This document shows positions 38,513 through 53,353 of a stretch of DNA of 64,000 nt, piece after piece. How positions within the stretch are numbered: the first letter of the stretch is position 1; every line of letters starts with the position of its first letter. The stretch is taken from contig NW_027476540.1 of the NCBI RefSeq assembly GCF_051020955.1, positions 1 through 64,000 on the forward strand, in the 5' to 3' direction. The position numbers and the translations under genes are program-made. This DNA comes from Megalopta genalis. Its lineage: Eukaryota; Arthropoda; Insecta; Hymenoptera; Halictidae. Under the pieces are notes generated by a model. The model ran no database searches. It saw nothing but the letters and a program-made list of their open reading frames with translations, and was not told where the DNA came from.

Positions 38513-40422
38513 TAGCTCCAAATCCATGCGAAACAAATGATTTAGCTTCAAACACTTGGGGTATAAGTGATATAGCTTCAAATGCAGACTAATCAAACGA
38601 GTTAGCTTCAAAATCCACGCGATACAGATGATTTAGCTTCAAATACTTGCGATATAAGTGATGTAGATTCAACTGCAGGCGCAACGAACGAGTTAGCTTC
38701 AAATCCATGCGAAACACATGATTTAGCTGCAAATCAATGCGATGTAGAAGGTTTAGCTTCAAATCCATGCGATACACAAGATTTAGCTTCAAATCAATTC
38801 GATGTAGAAGGATCAGCTTCAAATCCCTGCGACACATATGATTTAGCTTCAAATACTTGCGATATAAGTGATATAGCTTCAAAAGCAGGAGGAACAAACG
38901 AGGTAGCTTCAGTTCTATGCGAAACAAATGATTTAGCTTCAAATGAATGCGAAGTAGAAGGCTTAGCTTCAAATCCATGCAAACAAATGGTTTAGCTACA
39001 AATACTTGTGATATACATTACTTAGCTACAACTGCATGCGAAACAAACGAGTTAGCTTCAAATCCATGCGAAAGACATGATTCAGCATCAAATCAGTGTG
39101 AAGTAGAAGGCTTAGCATCAAATCCCATGCGAATCAAATGGTTTAGTTTCAAATACTTGTGATATACATGATTTAGCTTAAACTGCATGCGACACAATCG
39201 AGTTAGCTTCAAATCCATGCGAAACACATGATTCAGATGCAAATCAATGCGATGTATAAGGTTTAGCTTCAAATCCATGCCAAACACATGATTTAGCTTC
39301 AAATCCATGGGATGTAGAAGGTTTAGCTTCAAATCCATGAGAAACAAATGATTTAACTTCAGATACTTGCGATATAAATGATATAGATTCAACTGCATGC
39401 GAAGAAAACGATTCAGCTTCAAATCCAAGGGAAACACATGATTTAACTTCAAATCAATGCGAAGTAAATGGCTTAGCTTCAAATCCATGCGAAACGAATG
39501 ATTTAGCATCAAATGCATGCGAATATAAGTGATATAGCATCAAATGCAGGCGAAACAAACGAGTTAGATTCAGATCCATGCAAAACACGTGATTTAGTTG
39601 CAAATCAATGCGATGTAGAGGGTTTAGCTTCAAATCCATGCGATACACAAGATTTAGCTTCCAATCAATGCGATGTAGAAAGTTCAGCTTCAAATCCATG
39701 CGACGCACATGATTTAGCTTCAAATACTTGCGATATAAGTGATATAGCTTCAAATCTGGAGGAACAAACGAGGTAGCTTCAAATCCAGGAGAAACAAATG
39801 GTTTAGCTACAAATACTTGTGATATACATTATTTAGCTACAACTGCATGCGAAACAAACGAGTTAGCTTCAAATACATGTGATACACATGAATTAGCTTC
39901 AAATCAATGCGATGTAGAAGGTTTAGCTTCAAATCCATGCGAAAACAAATGATTTAGCTTCAAATCAATGCGATGTAGAAGGTTTAGGTTCAAATCCATG
40001 CGAAACAAATGATTTAGCTTCAAATACTTACGATATAAGTGATATAGCTTCAAAAGCAGGAGGAACAAACGAGGTAGCTTCAGTTCTATCCGAAACAAAT
40101 GATTTAGCTTCAAATCAATGCGAAGTAGAAGGCTTAGCTTCAAATCCATTGCGAAACAAATGATTTAGCTTCAAATCAATGCGGAGTAGAAGTCTTAGCT
40201 TCAAATCCATGTGAAACAAATGGTTTAGCTACAAATACTTGTGATATACATTATTTAGCTACAACTGCATGCGAAACAAACGAGTTAGCTTCAGATCTAT
40301 GCGAAACACATGATTTAGTTGCAAATCAATGCGATGTAGACGGTTTAGCTTCAAATCCATGCGAAACAAATGATGTTGCTTCACACACTTGGGATATAGG
40401 TGTTATAGCTTCAACTGCATGC

Positions 40423-43400
40423 GAAACAAACGAGTTAGCTTCAAATCCTTGCGAAAGACATGATTCAGCATCAAATCAGTGTGAAGTAGAAGGCTTAGCA
40501 TCAAATCCCATGCGAATCAAATGGTTTAGTTTCAAATACTTGTGATATACATGATTTAGCTTAAACTGCATGCGACACAACCGAGTTAGCTTCAAATCCA
40601 TGCGAAACACATGATTCAGATGCAAATCAATGCGATGTATAAGGTTTAGCTTCAAATCCATGCCAAACACATGATTTAGCTTCAAATCCATGGGATGTAG
40701 AAGGTTTAGCTTCAAATCCATGAGAAACAAATGATTTAACTTCAGATACTTGCGATATAAATGATATAGATTCAACTGCATGCGAAGAAAACGATTCAGC
40801 TTCAAATCCAAGGGAAACACATGATTTAACTTCAAATCAATGCGAAGTAAAAGGCTTAGCTTCAAATCCATGCGAAACGAATGATTTAGCATCAAATGCT
40901 TGCGAATATAAGTGATATAGCATCAAATGCAGGCGAAACAAACGAGTTAGATTCAGATCCATGCAAAACAAGTGATTTAGTTGCAAATCAATGCGATGTA
41001 GAGGGTTTAGCTTCAAATCCATGCGATACACAAGATTTAGCTTCCAATCAATGCGATGTAGAAAGTTCAGCTTCAAATCCATGCGACGCACATGATTTAG
41101 CTTCAAATACTTGCGATATAAGTGATATAGCTTCAAAATCTGGAGGAACAAACGAGGTAGCTTCAAATCCATGAGAAACAAATGGTTTAGCTACAAATAC
41201 TTGTGATATACATTATTTAGCTACAACTGCATGCGAAACAAACGAGTTAGCTTCAAATACATGGGATACACATGAATTAGCTTCAAATCAATGCGATGTA
41301 GAAGGTTTAGCTTCAAATCCATGCGAAACAAATGATTTAGCTTCAAATCAATGCGATGTAGAAGGTTTAGGTTCTAATCCATGCGAAACAAATGATTTAG
41401 CTTCAAATACTTACGATATAAGTGATATAGCTTCAAAAGCAGGAGGAACAAACGAGGTAGCTTCAGTTCTATGCGAAACAAATGATTTAGCTTCAAATCA
41501 ATGCGAAGTAGAAGGCTTAGCTTCAAATCCATTGCGAAACAAATGATTTAGCTTCAAATCAATGCGGAGTAGAAGTCTTAGCTTCAAATCCATGTGAAAG
41601 AAATGGTTTAGCTACAAATACTTGTGATATACATTATTTAGCTACAACTGCATGCGAAACAAACGAGTTAGCTTCAGATCTATGCGAAAAACATGATTTA
41701 ATTGCAAATCAATGCGATGTAGACGGTTTAGCTTCAAATCCATGCGAAACAAATGATGTTGTTTCACACACTTGGGATATAGGTGTTATAGCTTCAACTG
41801 CATGCGAAACAAACGAGTTACCTTCAAATCCACGCGAAACACATGAGTTAGCTTCAAATCAATGCGATGTAGACGGTTTAGCTTCAAATCCATACGAAAC
41901 AAATGATTGAGGTTCAAACACTTGGCATAAATGTGATATAGCTTCAACTGCATGCGAAACAATCGAGTTACCTTCAAATCCATGCGAAACACATGAATTG
42001 GTTCAAATAAATGCGATGTAGAAGGTTTAGCTTCAAATCCAAGCGAAAAACATGATTTAGCTTCAAATACTTGCGATATAAGTGATATAGATTCAAATAC
42101 AGGCGAAACGAACGAGTTAGCTTCAAAGCCATGCGAAACACATGATTCATTTGCAAATCAATGCGATGTAGAAGGTTCAGCTTCAAATCCATGCAAAACA
42201 CGTGATTTAGCTTCCAATTAATGCGAAGGAGAAGGCTTAGCTTCAAATCCATGCGAAACAAATGGTTTAGCTTCAAATACTTGTGATATACGTTATTTAG
42301 ATTTAACTGTATGCGCAACGAAGGAGTTAGCTTCAAATCCAAGCGAAACACATGATTTAGCTGCAAATCAATGCGATGTAGAAGGTTTAGCTCCAAATCC
42401 ATGCGAAACAAATGATTTAGCTTCAAACACTTGGCGTATAAGTGATATAGCTTCAAATGCAGACTAATCAAACGAGTTAGCTTCAAAATCCACGCGATAC
42501 ACATGATTTAGCTTCAAATACTTGCGATATATGTGATGTAGATTCAACTGCAGGCCAAACAAACGAGTTAGCTTCAAATCCATGCGAAACACATGATTTA
42601 GCTGCAAATCAATGCGGTGTAGAAGGTTTAGCTTCAAATCCATGCGATACACATGATTTAGCTGCAAATCAATGCGATGTAGAAGGTATAGCTTCAATTC
42701 CATGCGAAACAAATGATTGTGCTTCACACACTTGGGATATAGGTGTTATAGCTTCAACTGCATGCGAAACAAACGAGATAGCTTCAAATACATGCGAAAC
42801 ACTTGATTTAGCTGCAAATCAATGCGATGTAGAAGGCTTAGCTTCAAATCCATGCGAAACAAATCATTTAGCTACAAATACTTGTGATATATATTATTTA
42901 GCTACAACTGCATGCGAAACAAACGAGTTAGCTTCAAAATCCACGCGATACACATGATTTAGCTTCAAATACTTGCGATATAAGTGATGTAGATTCAACT
43001 GGAGGCGAAACGAACGAGTAATCTTCAAATCCATGCGAAACACATGATTTAGCTTCAAATCAATGCAATGTAGAAGGTTTAGCTTCAAACCCATGCGATA
43101 CACAAGATTTAGCTTCAAATCAATTCGATGTAGAAGGTTCAGCTTCAAATCCATGCGACACATATGATTTAGCTTCAAATACTTGCGATATAAGTGATAT
43201 AGCTTCAAAAGCAGGAGGAACAAACGAGGTAGCTTCAGTTCTATGCTAAACAAATGATTTAGCTTCAAATCAATGCGAAGTAGAAGGCTTAGCTTCAAAT
43301 CCATGCGAAACAAATGATTTAGCTACAAATACTTGTGATATACATTATATAGCTACAACTGCATGCGAAACAAACGAGTTAGCTTCAAATACATGCGAAA

Positions 43401-46400
43401 CACATGATTTAGGTTTAAATCAATGCGATGTAGAAGGTTTAGCTCCAAATCCATGCGAAACAAATGATTTAGCTTCAAACACTTGGGGTATAAGTGATAT
43501 AGCTTCAAATCCATGCGATGTAGAAGGTATAGCTTCAAATCGATGCGAAACAAATGATTTAGCTTCAAATCAATGCGAAGTAGAAGGCTTAGCTTCAAAT
43601 CCATGCAAACAAATGGTTTAGCTACAAATACTTGTGATATACATTATTTAGCTACAACTGCATGCGAAACAAACGAGTTAGCTTCAAATCCATGCGAAAG
43701 ACATGATTCAGCATCAAATCAGTGTGAAGTAGAAGGCTTAGCATCAAGTCCCATGCGAATCAAATGGTTTAGATTCAAATACTTGTGATATACATGATTT
43801 AGCTTAAACTGCATGCGACACAATCGAGTTAGCTTCAAATCCATGCGAAACACATGATTCAGATGCAAATCAATGCGATGTATAAGGTTTAGCTTCAAAT
43901 CCATGCCAAACACATGATTTAGCTTCAAATCCATGGGATGTAGAAGGTTTAGCTTCAAATCCATGCGAAACAAATGATTGAGCTTCACACACTTGGGATA
44001 TAGGTGTTATAGCTTCAACTGCATGCGAAACAAACGAGTTACCTTCAAATCCACGCGAAACACATGATTTAGCTGCAAATCAATGCGATGTAGAAGGTTT
44101 AGCTCCAAATCCATGCGAAACAAATGATTTAGCTTCAAACACTTGGGGTATAAGTGATATAGCTTCAAATGCAGACTAATCAAACGAGTTAGCTTCATAA
44201 TCCACGCGATACAGATGATTTAGCTTCAAATACTTGCGATATAAGTGATGTAGATTCAACTGCATGCGAAACAAACGAGTTACCTTCAAATCCACGCGAA
44301 ACACATGAGTTAGCTTCAAATCAATGCGATGTAGACGGTTTAGCTTCAAATCCATACGAAACAAATGATTGAGGTTCAAACACTTGGCATAAATGTGATA
44401 TAGCTTCAACTGCATGCGAAACAATCGAGTTACCTTCAAATCCATGCGAAACACATGAATTGGTTCAAATAAATGCGATGTAGAAGGTTTAGCTTCAAAT
44501 CCAAGCGAAAAACATGATTTAGCTTCAAATACTTGCGATATAAGTGATATAGATTCAAATACAGGCGAAACGAACGAGTTAGCTTCAAAGCCATGCGAAA
44601 CACATGATTCATTTGCAAATCAATGCGATGTAGAAGGTTCAGCTTCAAATCCATGCAAAACACGTGATTTAGCTTCCAATTAATGCGAAGGAGAAGGCTT
44701 AGCTTCAAATCCATGCGAAACAAATGGTTTAGCTTCAAATACTTGTGATATACGTTATTTAGATTTAACTGTATGCGCAACGAAAGAGTTAGCTTCAAAT
44801 CCAAGCGAAACACATGATTTAGCTGCAAATCAATGCGATGTAGAAGGTTTAGCTCCAAATCCATGCGAAACAAATGATTTAGCTTCAAACACTTGGCGTA
44901 TAAGTGATATAGCTTCAAATGCAGACTAATCAAACGAGTTAGCTTCAAAATCCACGCGATACACATGATTTAGCTTCAAATACTTGCGATATATGTGATG
45001 TAGATTCAACTGCAGGCCAAACGAACGAGTTAGCTTCAAATCCATGCGAAACACATGATTTAGCTGCAAATCAATGCGGTGTAGAAGGTTTAGCTTCAAA
45101 TCCATGCGATACACATGATTTAGCTGCAAATCAATGCGATGTAGAAGGTATAGCTTCAATTCCATGCGAAACAAATGATTGTGCTTCACACACTTGGGAT
45201 ATAGGTGTTATAGCTTCAACTGCATGCGAAACAAACGAGATAGCTTCAAATACATGCGAAACACATGATTTAGCTGCAAATCAATGCGATGTAGAAGGTT
45301 TAGCTCCAAATCCATGCGAAACAAATGATTTAGCTTCAAACACTTGGGGTATAAGTGATATAGCTTCAAATGCAGACTAATCAAACGAGTTAGCTTCAAA
45401 ATCCACGCGATACAGATGATTTAGCTTCAAATACTTGCGATATAAGTGATGTAGATTCAACTGCAGGCGCAACGAACGAGTTAGCTTCAAATCCATGCGA
45501 AACACATGATTTAGCTGCAAATCAATGCGATGTAGAAGGTTTAGCTTCAAATCCATGCGATACACAAGATTTAGCTTCAAATCAATTCGATGTAGAAGGA
45601 TCAGCTTCAAATCCCTGCGACACATATGATTTAGCTTCAAATACTTGCGATATAAGTGATATAGCTTCAAAAGCAGGAGGAACAAACGAGGTAGCTTCAG
45701 TTCTATGCGAAACAAATGATTTAGCTTCAAATGAATGCGAAGTAGAAGGCTTAGCTTCAAATCCATGCAAACAAATGGTTTAGCTACAAATACTTGTGAT
45801 ATACATTATTTAGCTACAACTGCATGCGAAACAAACGAGTTAGCTTCAAATCCATGCGAAAGACATGATTCAGCATCAAATCAGTGTGAAGTAGAAGGCT
45901 TAGCATCAAATCCCATGCGAATCAAATGGTTTAGTTTCAAATACTTGTGATATACATGATTTAGCTTAAACTGCATGCGACACAATCGAGTTAGCTTCAA
46001 ATCCATGCGAAACACATGATTCAGATGCAAATCAATGCGATGTATAAGGTTTAGCTTCAAATCCATGCCAAACACATGATTTAGCTTCAAATCCATGGGA
46101 TGTAGAAGGTTTAGCTTCAAATCCATGAGAAACAAATGATTTAACTTCAGATACTTGCGATATAAATGATATAGATTCAACTGCATGCGAAGAAAACGAT
46201 TCAGCTTCAAATCCAAGGGAAACACATGATTTAACTTCAAATCAATGCGAAGTAAATGGCTTAGCTTCAAATCCATGCGAAACGAATGATTTAGCATCAA
46301 ATGCATGCGAATATAAGTGATATAGCATCAAATGCAGGCGAAACAAACGAGTTAGATTCAGATCCATGCAAAACACGTGATTTAGTTGCAAATCAATGCG

Positions 46401-47215
46401 ATGTAGAGGGTTTAGCTTCAAATCCATGCGATACACAAGATTTAGCTTCCAATCAATGCGATGTAGAAAGTTCAGCTTCAAATCCATGCGACGCACATGA
46501 TTTAGCTTCAAATACTTGCGATATAAGTGATATAGCTTCAAAATCTGGAGGAACAAACGAGGTAGCTTCAAATCCATGAGAAACAAATGGTTTAGCTACA
46601 AATACTTGTGATATACATTATTTAGCTACAACTGCATGCGAAACAAACGAGTTAGCTTCAAATACATGTGATACACATGAATTAGCTTCAAATCAATGCG
46701 ATGTAGAAGGTTTAGCTTCAAATCCATGCGAAACAAATGATTTAGCTTCAAATCAATGCGATGTAGAAGGTTTAGGTTCAAATCCATGCGAAACAAATGA
46801 TTTAGCTTCAAATACTTACGATATAAGTGATATAGCTTCAAAAGCAGGAGGAACAAACGAGGTAGCTTCAGTTCTATCCGAAACAAATGATTTAGCTTCA
46901 AATCAATGCGAAGTAGAAGGCTTAGCTTCAAATCCATTGCGAAACAAATGATTTAGCTTCAAATCAATGCGGAGTAGAAGTCTTAGCTTCAAATCCATGT
47001 GAAACAAATGGTTTAGCTACAAATACTTGTGATATACATTATTTAGCTACAACTGCATGCGAAACAAACGAGTTAGCTTCAGATCTATGCGAAACACATG
47101 ATTTAGTTGCAAATCAATGCGATGTAGACGGTTTAGCTTCAAATCCATGCGAAACAAATGATGTTGCTTCACACACTTGGGATATAGGTGTTATAGCTTC
47201 AACTGCATGCGAAAC
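40423..47215. repeat. 6,788-bp higher-order unit, copy 2
   Basis: Tandem copy of 33635-40422. The join is visible because ACAAACGAG is followed by TTAGCTTCAAATCCTTGCG at 40430, as at 33641, whereas the same context at 47218 goes on to TTACCTTCAAATCCACGCG. The two copies make up 21% of the window, and their right end is shared with the next duplicated block. Confidence 0.93.
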
Positions 47216-50200
47216 AAACGAGTTACCTTCAAATCCACGCGAAACACATGAGTTAGCTTCAAATCAATGCGATGTAGACGGTTTAGCTTCAAATCCATAC
47301 GAAACAAATGATTGAGGTTCAAACACTTGGCATAAATGTGATATAGCTTCAACTGCATGCGAAACAATCGAGTTACCTTCATATCCATGCGAAACACATG
47401 AATTGGTTCAAATAAATGCGATGTAGAAGGTTTAGCTTCAAATCCAAGCGAAAAACATGATTTAGCTTCAAATACTTGCGATATAAGTGATATAGATTCA
47501 AATACAGGCGAAACGAACGAGTTAGCTTCAAAGCCATGCGAAACACATGATTCATTTGCAAATCAATGCGATGTAGAAGGTTCAGCTTCAAATCCATGCA
47601 AAACACGTGATTTAGCTTCCAATTAATGCGAAGGAGAAGGCTTAGCTTCAAATCCATGCGAAACAAATGGTTTAGCTTCAAATACTTGTGATATACGTTA
47701 TTTAGATTTAACTGTATGCGCAACGAAAGAGTTAGCTTCAAATCCAAGCGAAACACATGATTTAGCTGCAAATCAATGCGATGTAGAAGGTTTAGCTCCA
47801 AATCCATGCGAAACAAATGATTTAGCTTCAAACACTTGGCGTATAAGTGATATAGCTTCAAATGCAGACTAATCAAACGAGTTAGCTTCAAAATCCACGC
47901 GATACACATGATTTAGCTTCAAATACTTGCGATATATGTGATGTAGATTCAACTGCAGGCCAAACGAACGAGTTAGCTTCAAATCCATGCGAAACACATG
48001 ATTTAGCTGCAAATCAATGCGGTGTAGAAGGTTTAGCTTCAAATCCATGCGATACACATGATTTAGCTGCAAATCAATGCGATGTAGAAGGTTTAGCTTC
48101 AGTTCTATGCGAAACAAATGAGTTAGCTTCAAATCAATGCGATGTAGAAGGTTTAGCTTCAAATCCATGCGAAACAAATGGTTTAGCTTCAATTACTTGT
48201 GATATACGTTATTGAGATTTAACTGTATGCGCAACGAACGAGTTAGCTTCAAATCCATGCGAAACACATGATCTAGCTGCAAATCAATGCGATGTAGAAG
48301 GTTTAGCTTCAGTTCTATGCGAAACAAATGAGTTAGCTTCAAATCAATGCGATGTAGAAGGTTTAGCTTCAATTCCATGCGAAACAAATGATTGTGCTTC
48401 ACACACTTGGGATATAGGTGTTATAGCTTCAACTGCATGCGAAACAAACGAGATAGCTTCAAATCCATGCGAAACACTTGATTTAGCTGCAAATCAATGC
48501 GATGTAGAAGGTTTAGCTTCAAATCCATGCGAAACAAATGATTGAACTTCAAACACTTGGGATATAGGTGGTATAGCTCCAACTGCATGCGAAACAAACG
48601 AGTTACCTTCAAATCCACGCGAAATACATGAGTTAGCTTCAAATACTTGCGATATAAGTGATATAGATTCAAATACAGGCGAAACGAACTAGTTAGCTTC
48701 AAATCCATGCGAAACACATGATTCATTTGCAAATCAATGCGATGTAGAAGGTTCAGCTTCAAATCCATGCAAAACACGTGATTTATCTTCCAATTAATGC
48801 GAAGTAGAAGGCTTAGCTTCAAATCCATGCGAAACAAATGGTTTAGCTTCAAATACTTGTGATATACGTTATTGAGATTTAACTGTATGCGCAACGAACG
48901 AGTTAGCTTCAAATCCATGCGAAACACATGATTTAGCTGCAAATCAATGCGATGTAGAAGGTTTAGCTTCAAATCCATGCGATACACAAGATTTAGCTTC
49001 AAATCAATTCGATGTAGAGGGTTCAGCTTCAAATCCATGCAACACATATGATTTAGCTTCAAATAGTTGCGATATAAGTGATATAGCTTCAAAAGGAGGA
49101 GGAACAAACGAGGTAGCTTCAGTTCTATGCGAAACAAATGATTTAGCTTCAAATCAATGCGAAGTAGCAGGCTTAGCTTCAAATCCATGCGAAACAAATG
49201 ATTTAGCTTCAAATACTTGTGATATACGTTATTGAGATTTAACTGTATGCGCAACGAACGAGTTATCTTCAAATCCATGCGAAACACATGGTTTAGCCTC
49301 AAATCAATGCGATGTAGAAGGTTTAGCTTCAGTTCTATGCGAAACAAATGAGTTAGCTTGAAATCAATGCGATGTAGAAGGTTTAGCTTCAAATCCATGT
49401 GAGACAAAGATTGAGCTTCAAACACTTGGGATAAAGGTGATATAGCTTCAACTGCATGCGAAAGAAACGAGTTACTTTCAAATCCACGCGAAACACATGA
49501 ATTGGTTCAAATGAATGCGATGTAGAAGGTTTAGCTTCAAATCCAAGCGAAACACATGATTTAGCTTCAAATAGTTGCGATATAAGTGATATAGATTCAA
49601 ATTCAGGCGAAACGAACGAGTTAGCTTCAAATCCATGCGAAACACATGATTCATTTGCAAATCAATGCGATGTAGAAGGTTCAGCTTCAAATCCATGCGA
49701 AACAAATGGTTTAGCTACAAATACTTGTGATATACATTATTTAGCTACAACTGCATGCGAAACAAACGAGTTAGCTTCAAATACATGGGATACACATGAT
49801 TTAGCTTCAAATCAATGCGATGTAGAAGGTTTAGCTTCAAATCCATGCGAAACAAATGATTTAGCTTCAAACCAATGCGGAGTAGAAGTCTTAGCTTCAA
49901 ATCCATGTGGAACAAATGATTTAGCTACAAATACTTGTGATATACATTATTTAGCTACAACTGCATGCGAAACAAACGAGTTAGCTTCAAATCCATGCGA
50001 AACACATGATTTAGCTTAAAATCAATGCGATGTAGAAGGTTTAGCTTCAAAACCATGCGAAACAAATGATTGAGCTTCAAACACTTGGGATATAGGTGGT
50101 ATAGCTCCAACTGCATGCGAAACAAACGAGTTACCTTCAAATCCACGCGAAACACATGAGTTAGCTTCAAATCAATGCGATGTAGAAGGTTTAGCTTCAA

Positions 50201-50400
50201 ATCCATGCGACACATATGATTTAGCTTCAAATACTTACGATATAAGTGATATAGCTTCAAAAGCAGCAGCAACAAACGAGGTAGCTTCAGTTCTATGCGA
50301 AACAAATGATTTAGCTTCAAATCAATGCGAAGTAGAAGGCTTAGCTTCAAATCCATGCGAAACTAATGATTTAACTACAAATACTTGTGATATACATTAT
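45971..50400. repeat. Large duplicated block X, copy 1
   Basis: Repeated at 54849-59640. The offset is 8,878 bp at first, becomes 8,937 bp after a two-monomer insertion in copy 2 near 55450, and 9,238 bp after a 301-bp insertion in copy 2 near 57897-58197. Between these changes the copies are nearly identical. Its left end overlaps the second 6,788-bp unit, so block X formed from it. Confidence 0.88.
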
Positions 50401-53353
50401 ATAGCTACAACTGCATGCGAAACAAACGAGTTAGCTTCAAATCCATGCGAAACACATGATTTAGATTCAAATCAATGCGATGTAGAAGGTTTAGCATCAA
50501 ATCCATGCGAAACAAATGGTTTAGCTACAATTACTTGTGATATACATTATTTAGCTACAACTGCATGCGAAACAAACGAGTTAGCTTCAAATCCATGCGA
50601 AACACATGATTTAGTTGCAAATCAATGCGATGTAGAGAGTTTAGCTTCAAATCCATGCGATACACAAGATTTAGCTTCAAATCAATGCGATGTAGAAAGT
50701 TCAGCTTCAAATCCATGCGACGTACATGATTTAGCTTCAAATACTTGCGATATAAGTGATATAGCTTCAAAATCTGGAGGAACAAACGAGGTAGCTTCAA
50801 TTCCATGCGAAACAAATGATTTAGCTTCAAATCAATGCGAAGTAGAGGGCTTAGCTTCAAATCCATGCGAAACAAATGGTTTAGCTACAAATACTTGTGA
50901 TATACATTATTTAGCTACAACTGCATGCGAAACAAACGAGTTAGCTTCAAATCCATGCGAAACACATGATTTAGCTTCAAATCAATGCGATGTAGAAGGT
51001 TTAGCTTCAAATCCATGCGAAACAAATGGTTTAGCTACAAATACTTGTGATATACATTATTTAGCTACTACTGCATGCGAAACAAACGAGTTAGCTTCAA
51101 ATCCATGCGAAACACATGATTTAGATTCAAATCAATGCGACGTAGAAGGTTTAGCTTCAAATCCATGCGATTTACAAGATTTAGCTTCAAATCAATGCGA
51201 TGTAGAAGGTTTAGCTTCAAATCCATGCGATACACAAGATTTAGCTTCAAATCAATTCGATGTAGAAGGTTCAGCTTCAAATACATGCGAAACAAATGGT
51301 TTAGCTACAAATACTTGTGATATACATTATTTAGCTACAACTGCATGCGAAACAAACGAGTTAGCTTCAAATCCATGCGAAACACATGATTTAGCTTCGA
51401 ATCAATGCGATGTAGAAGGTTTAGCTTCAAATCCATGCGAAACAAATGGTTTAGCTACAAATACTTGTGATATACATTATTTAGCTACAACTGCATGCGA
51501 AACAAACGAGTTAGCTTCAAATACATGCGAAACACATGATTTAGGTTTAAATCAATGCGATGTAGAAGGTTTAACTTCAAATCCATTCAAAACACGTGAT
51601 TTAGCTTCCTATTAATGCGAAGTAGAAGGCTTAACTTCAAATCTAAGCGAAACAAATGGTTTAGCATCAAATACTTGTGATATACGTTATTTACATTTAA
51701 CTGCATGCGCAACGAACGAGTTAGCTTCAAATCCATGCGAAACACATGATTTAGCTTCAAATCAATGCGATGTAGAAGGTTTAGCTTCAAATCCATGCGA
51801 AACAAATGGTTTAGCTACAAATACTTGTGATATACATTATTTAGCTACTACTGCATGCGAAACAAACGAGTTAGCTTCAAATCCATGCGAAACACATGAT
51901 TTAGATTCAAATCAATGCGACGTAGAAGGTTTAGCTTCAAATCCATGCGACACATATGATTTAGCTTCAAATACTTACGATATAAGTGATATAGCTTCAA
52001 AAGCAGCAGCAACAAACGAGGTAGCTACAGTTCTATGCGAAACAAATGATTTAGCTTCAAATCAATGCGAAGTAGAAGGCTTAGCTTCAAATCCATGCGA
52101 AACAAATGATTTAACTACAAATACTTGTGATATACATTATTTAGCTACAACTGCATGCGAAACAAACGAGTTAGCTTCAGATCCATGCGAAACACATGAT
52201 TTAGTTGCAAATCAATGCGATGTAGAGGGTTTAGCTTCAAATCCATGCGAAACAAATGATTTTGCTTCACACACTTGGGATATAGGTGTTATAGCTTCAA
52301 CTGCATGCGAAACAAACGAGTTACCTTCAAATCCACGCGAAACACATGAGTTAGCTTCAAATCAATGCGATGTAGAAGGTTTAGCTTCAAATCCATACGA
52401 AACAAATGATTGAGGTTCAAACACTTGGGATAAATGTGATATAGCTTCAACTGCATGCAAAACAATCGAGTTACCTTCAAATCCACGCGAAACACATGAT
52501 TTGGTTCAAATAAATGCGATGTAGAAGGTTTAGCTTCAAATCCAAGCGAAAAACATGATTTAGCTTCAAATACTTGCGATATAAGTAATATAGATTCAAA
52601 TACAGGCGAAACGAACGAGTTAGCTTCAAAGCCATGCGAAACACATGATTCATTTGCAAATCAATGCGATGTAGAAGGTTTAGCTTCAAATCCATGCGAT
52701 ACACAAGATTTAGCTTCAAATCAATTCGATGTAGAAGGTTCAGCTTCAAATCCATGCGACACATATGATTTAGCTTCAAATACTTGCGATATAAGTGACA
52801 TAGCTTCAAAAGCAGGAGGAACAAACGAGGTAGCTTCAGTTCTATGCGAAACAAATGATTTAGCTTCAAATGAATGCGAAATAGAAGGCTTAGCTTCAAA
52901 TCCATGCGAAACAAATGATTTAGCTACAAATACTTGTGATATACATTATTTAGCTACAACTGCATGCGAAACAAACGAGTTAGCTTCAAATACATGCGAA
53001 ACACATGATTTAGGTTCAAATCAATGCGATGTAGAAGGTTTAGCTTCAAATCCATGCAAAACACGTGATTTAGCTTCCTATTAATGCGAAGTAGAAGGCT
53101 TAGCTTCAAATCTAAGCGAAACAAATGGTTTAGCTTCAAATACTTGTGATATACGTTATTTACATTTAACTGCATGCGCAACGAACGAGTTAGCTTCAAA
53201 TCCATGCGAAACACATGATTTAGCTGCAAATCAATGTGATGTAGTAGGTTTAGCATCATATCCATGCGATGTAGAAGGTTTAGCTTCAAATCGATGCGAA
53301 ACAAATGATTTAGCTTCAAATCAATGCGAAGTAGGAGGCTTAGCTTCAAATCC
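50401..53353. repeat. Large duplicated block Y, copy 1
   Basis: Repeated at 61048-64000 at an offset of 10,647 bp with about six differences by eye, such as ACTTCAAATC against ACTCCAAATC at 51634 and GCGAAGTAG against GCGCAGTAG near 53089. It contains runs of a simple three-monomer rotation with GATACACAAGATTTAG. Its beginning also recurs within 53885-54515 (offset 3,359 bp). Confidence 0.9.

Larger units (their letters stand above)
33635..40422. repeat. 6,788-bp higher-order unit, copy 1
   Basis: Matches the following 6,788 bp from end to end. By eye I find only about ten differences, for example ACAATCGAG against ACAACCGAG near 33791, CATTACTTAG against CATTATTTAG near 39018, and three small changes near 39756-39955. 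The unit is 226 monomers plus 8 bases, so the monomer phase is not kept from unit to unit. Inside it, 35010-36050 is repeated at 37472-38512 (offset 2,462 bp), so it is itself a compound. Confidence 0.93.

Noticed and set aside
48421..49425. Longest minus-strand open frame, 334 codons
   Set aside because: It is repeat throughout (HVFRMDLKLN-like units). The second copy at 57358-58663 is split by an insertion, and the frame is stop-free by consensus, so length alone carries no coding evidence.
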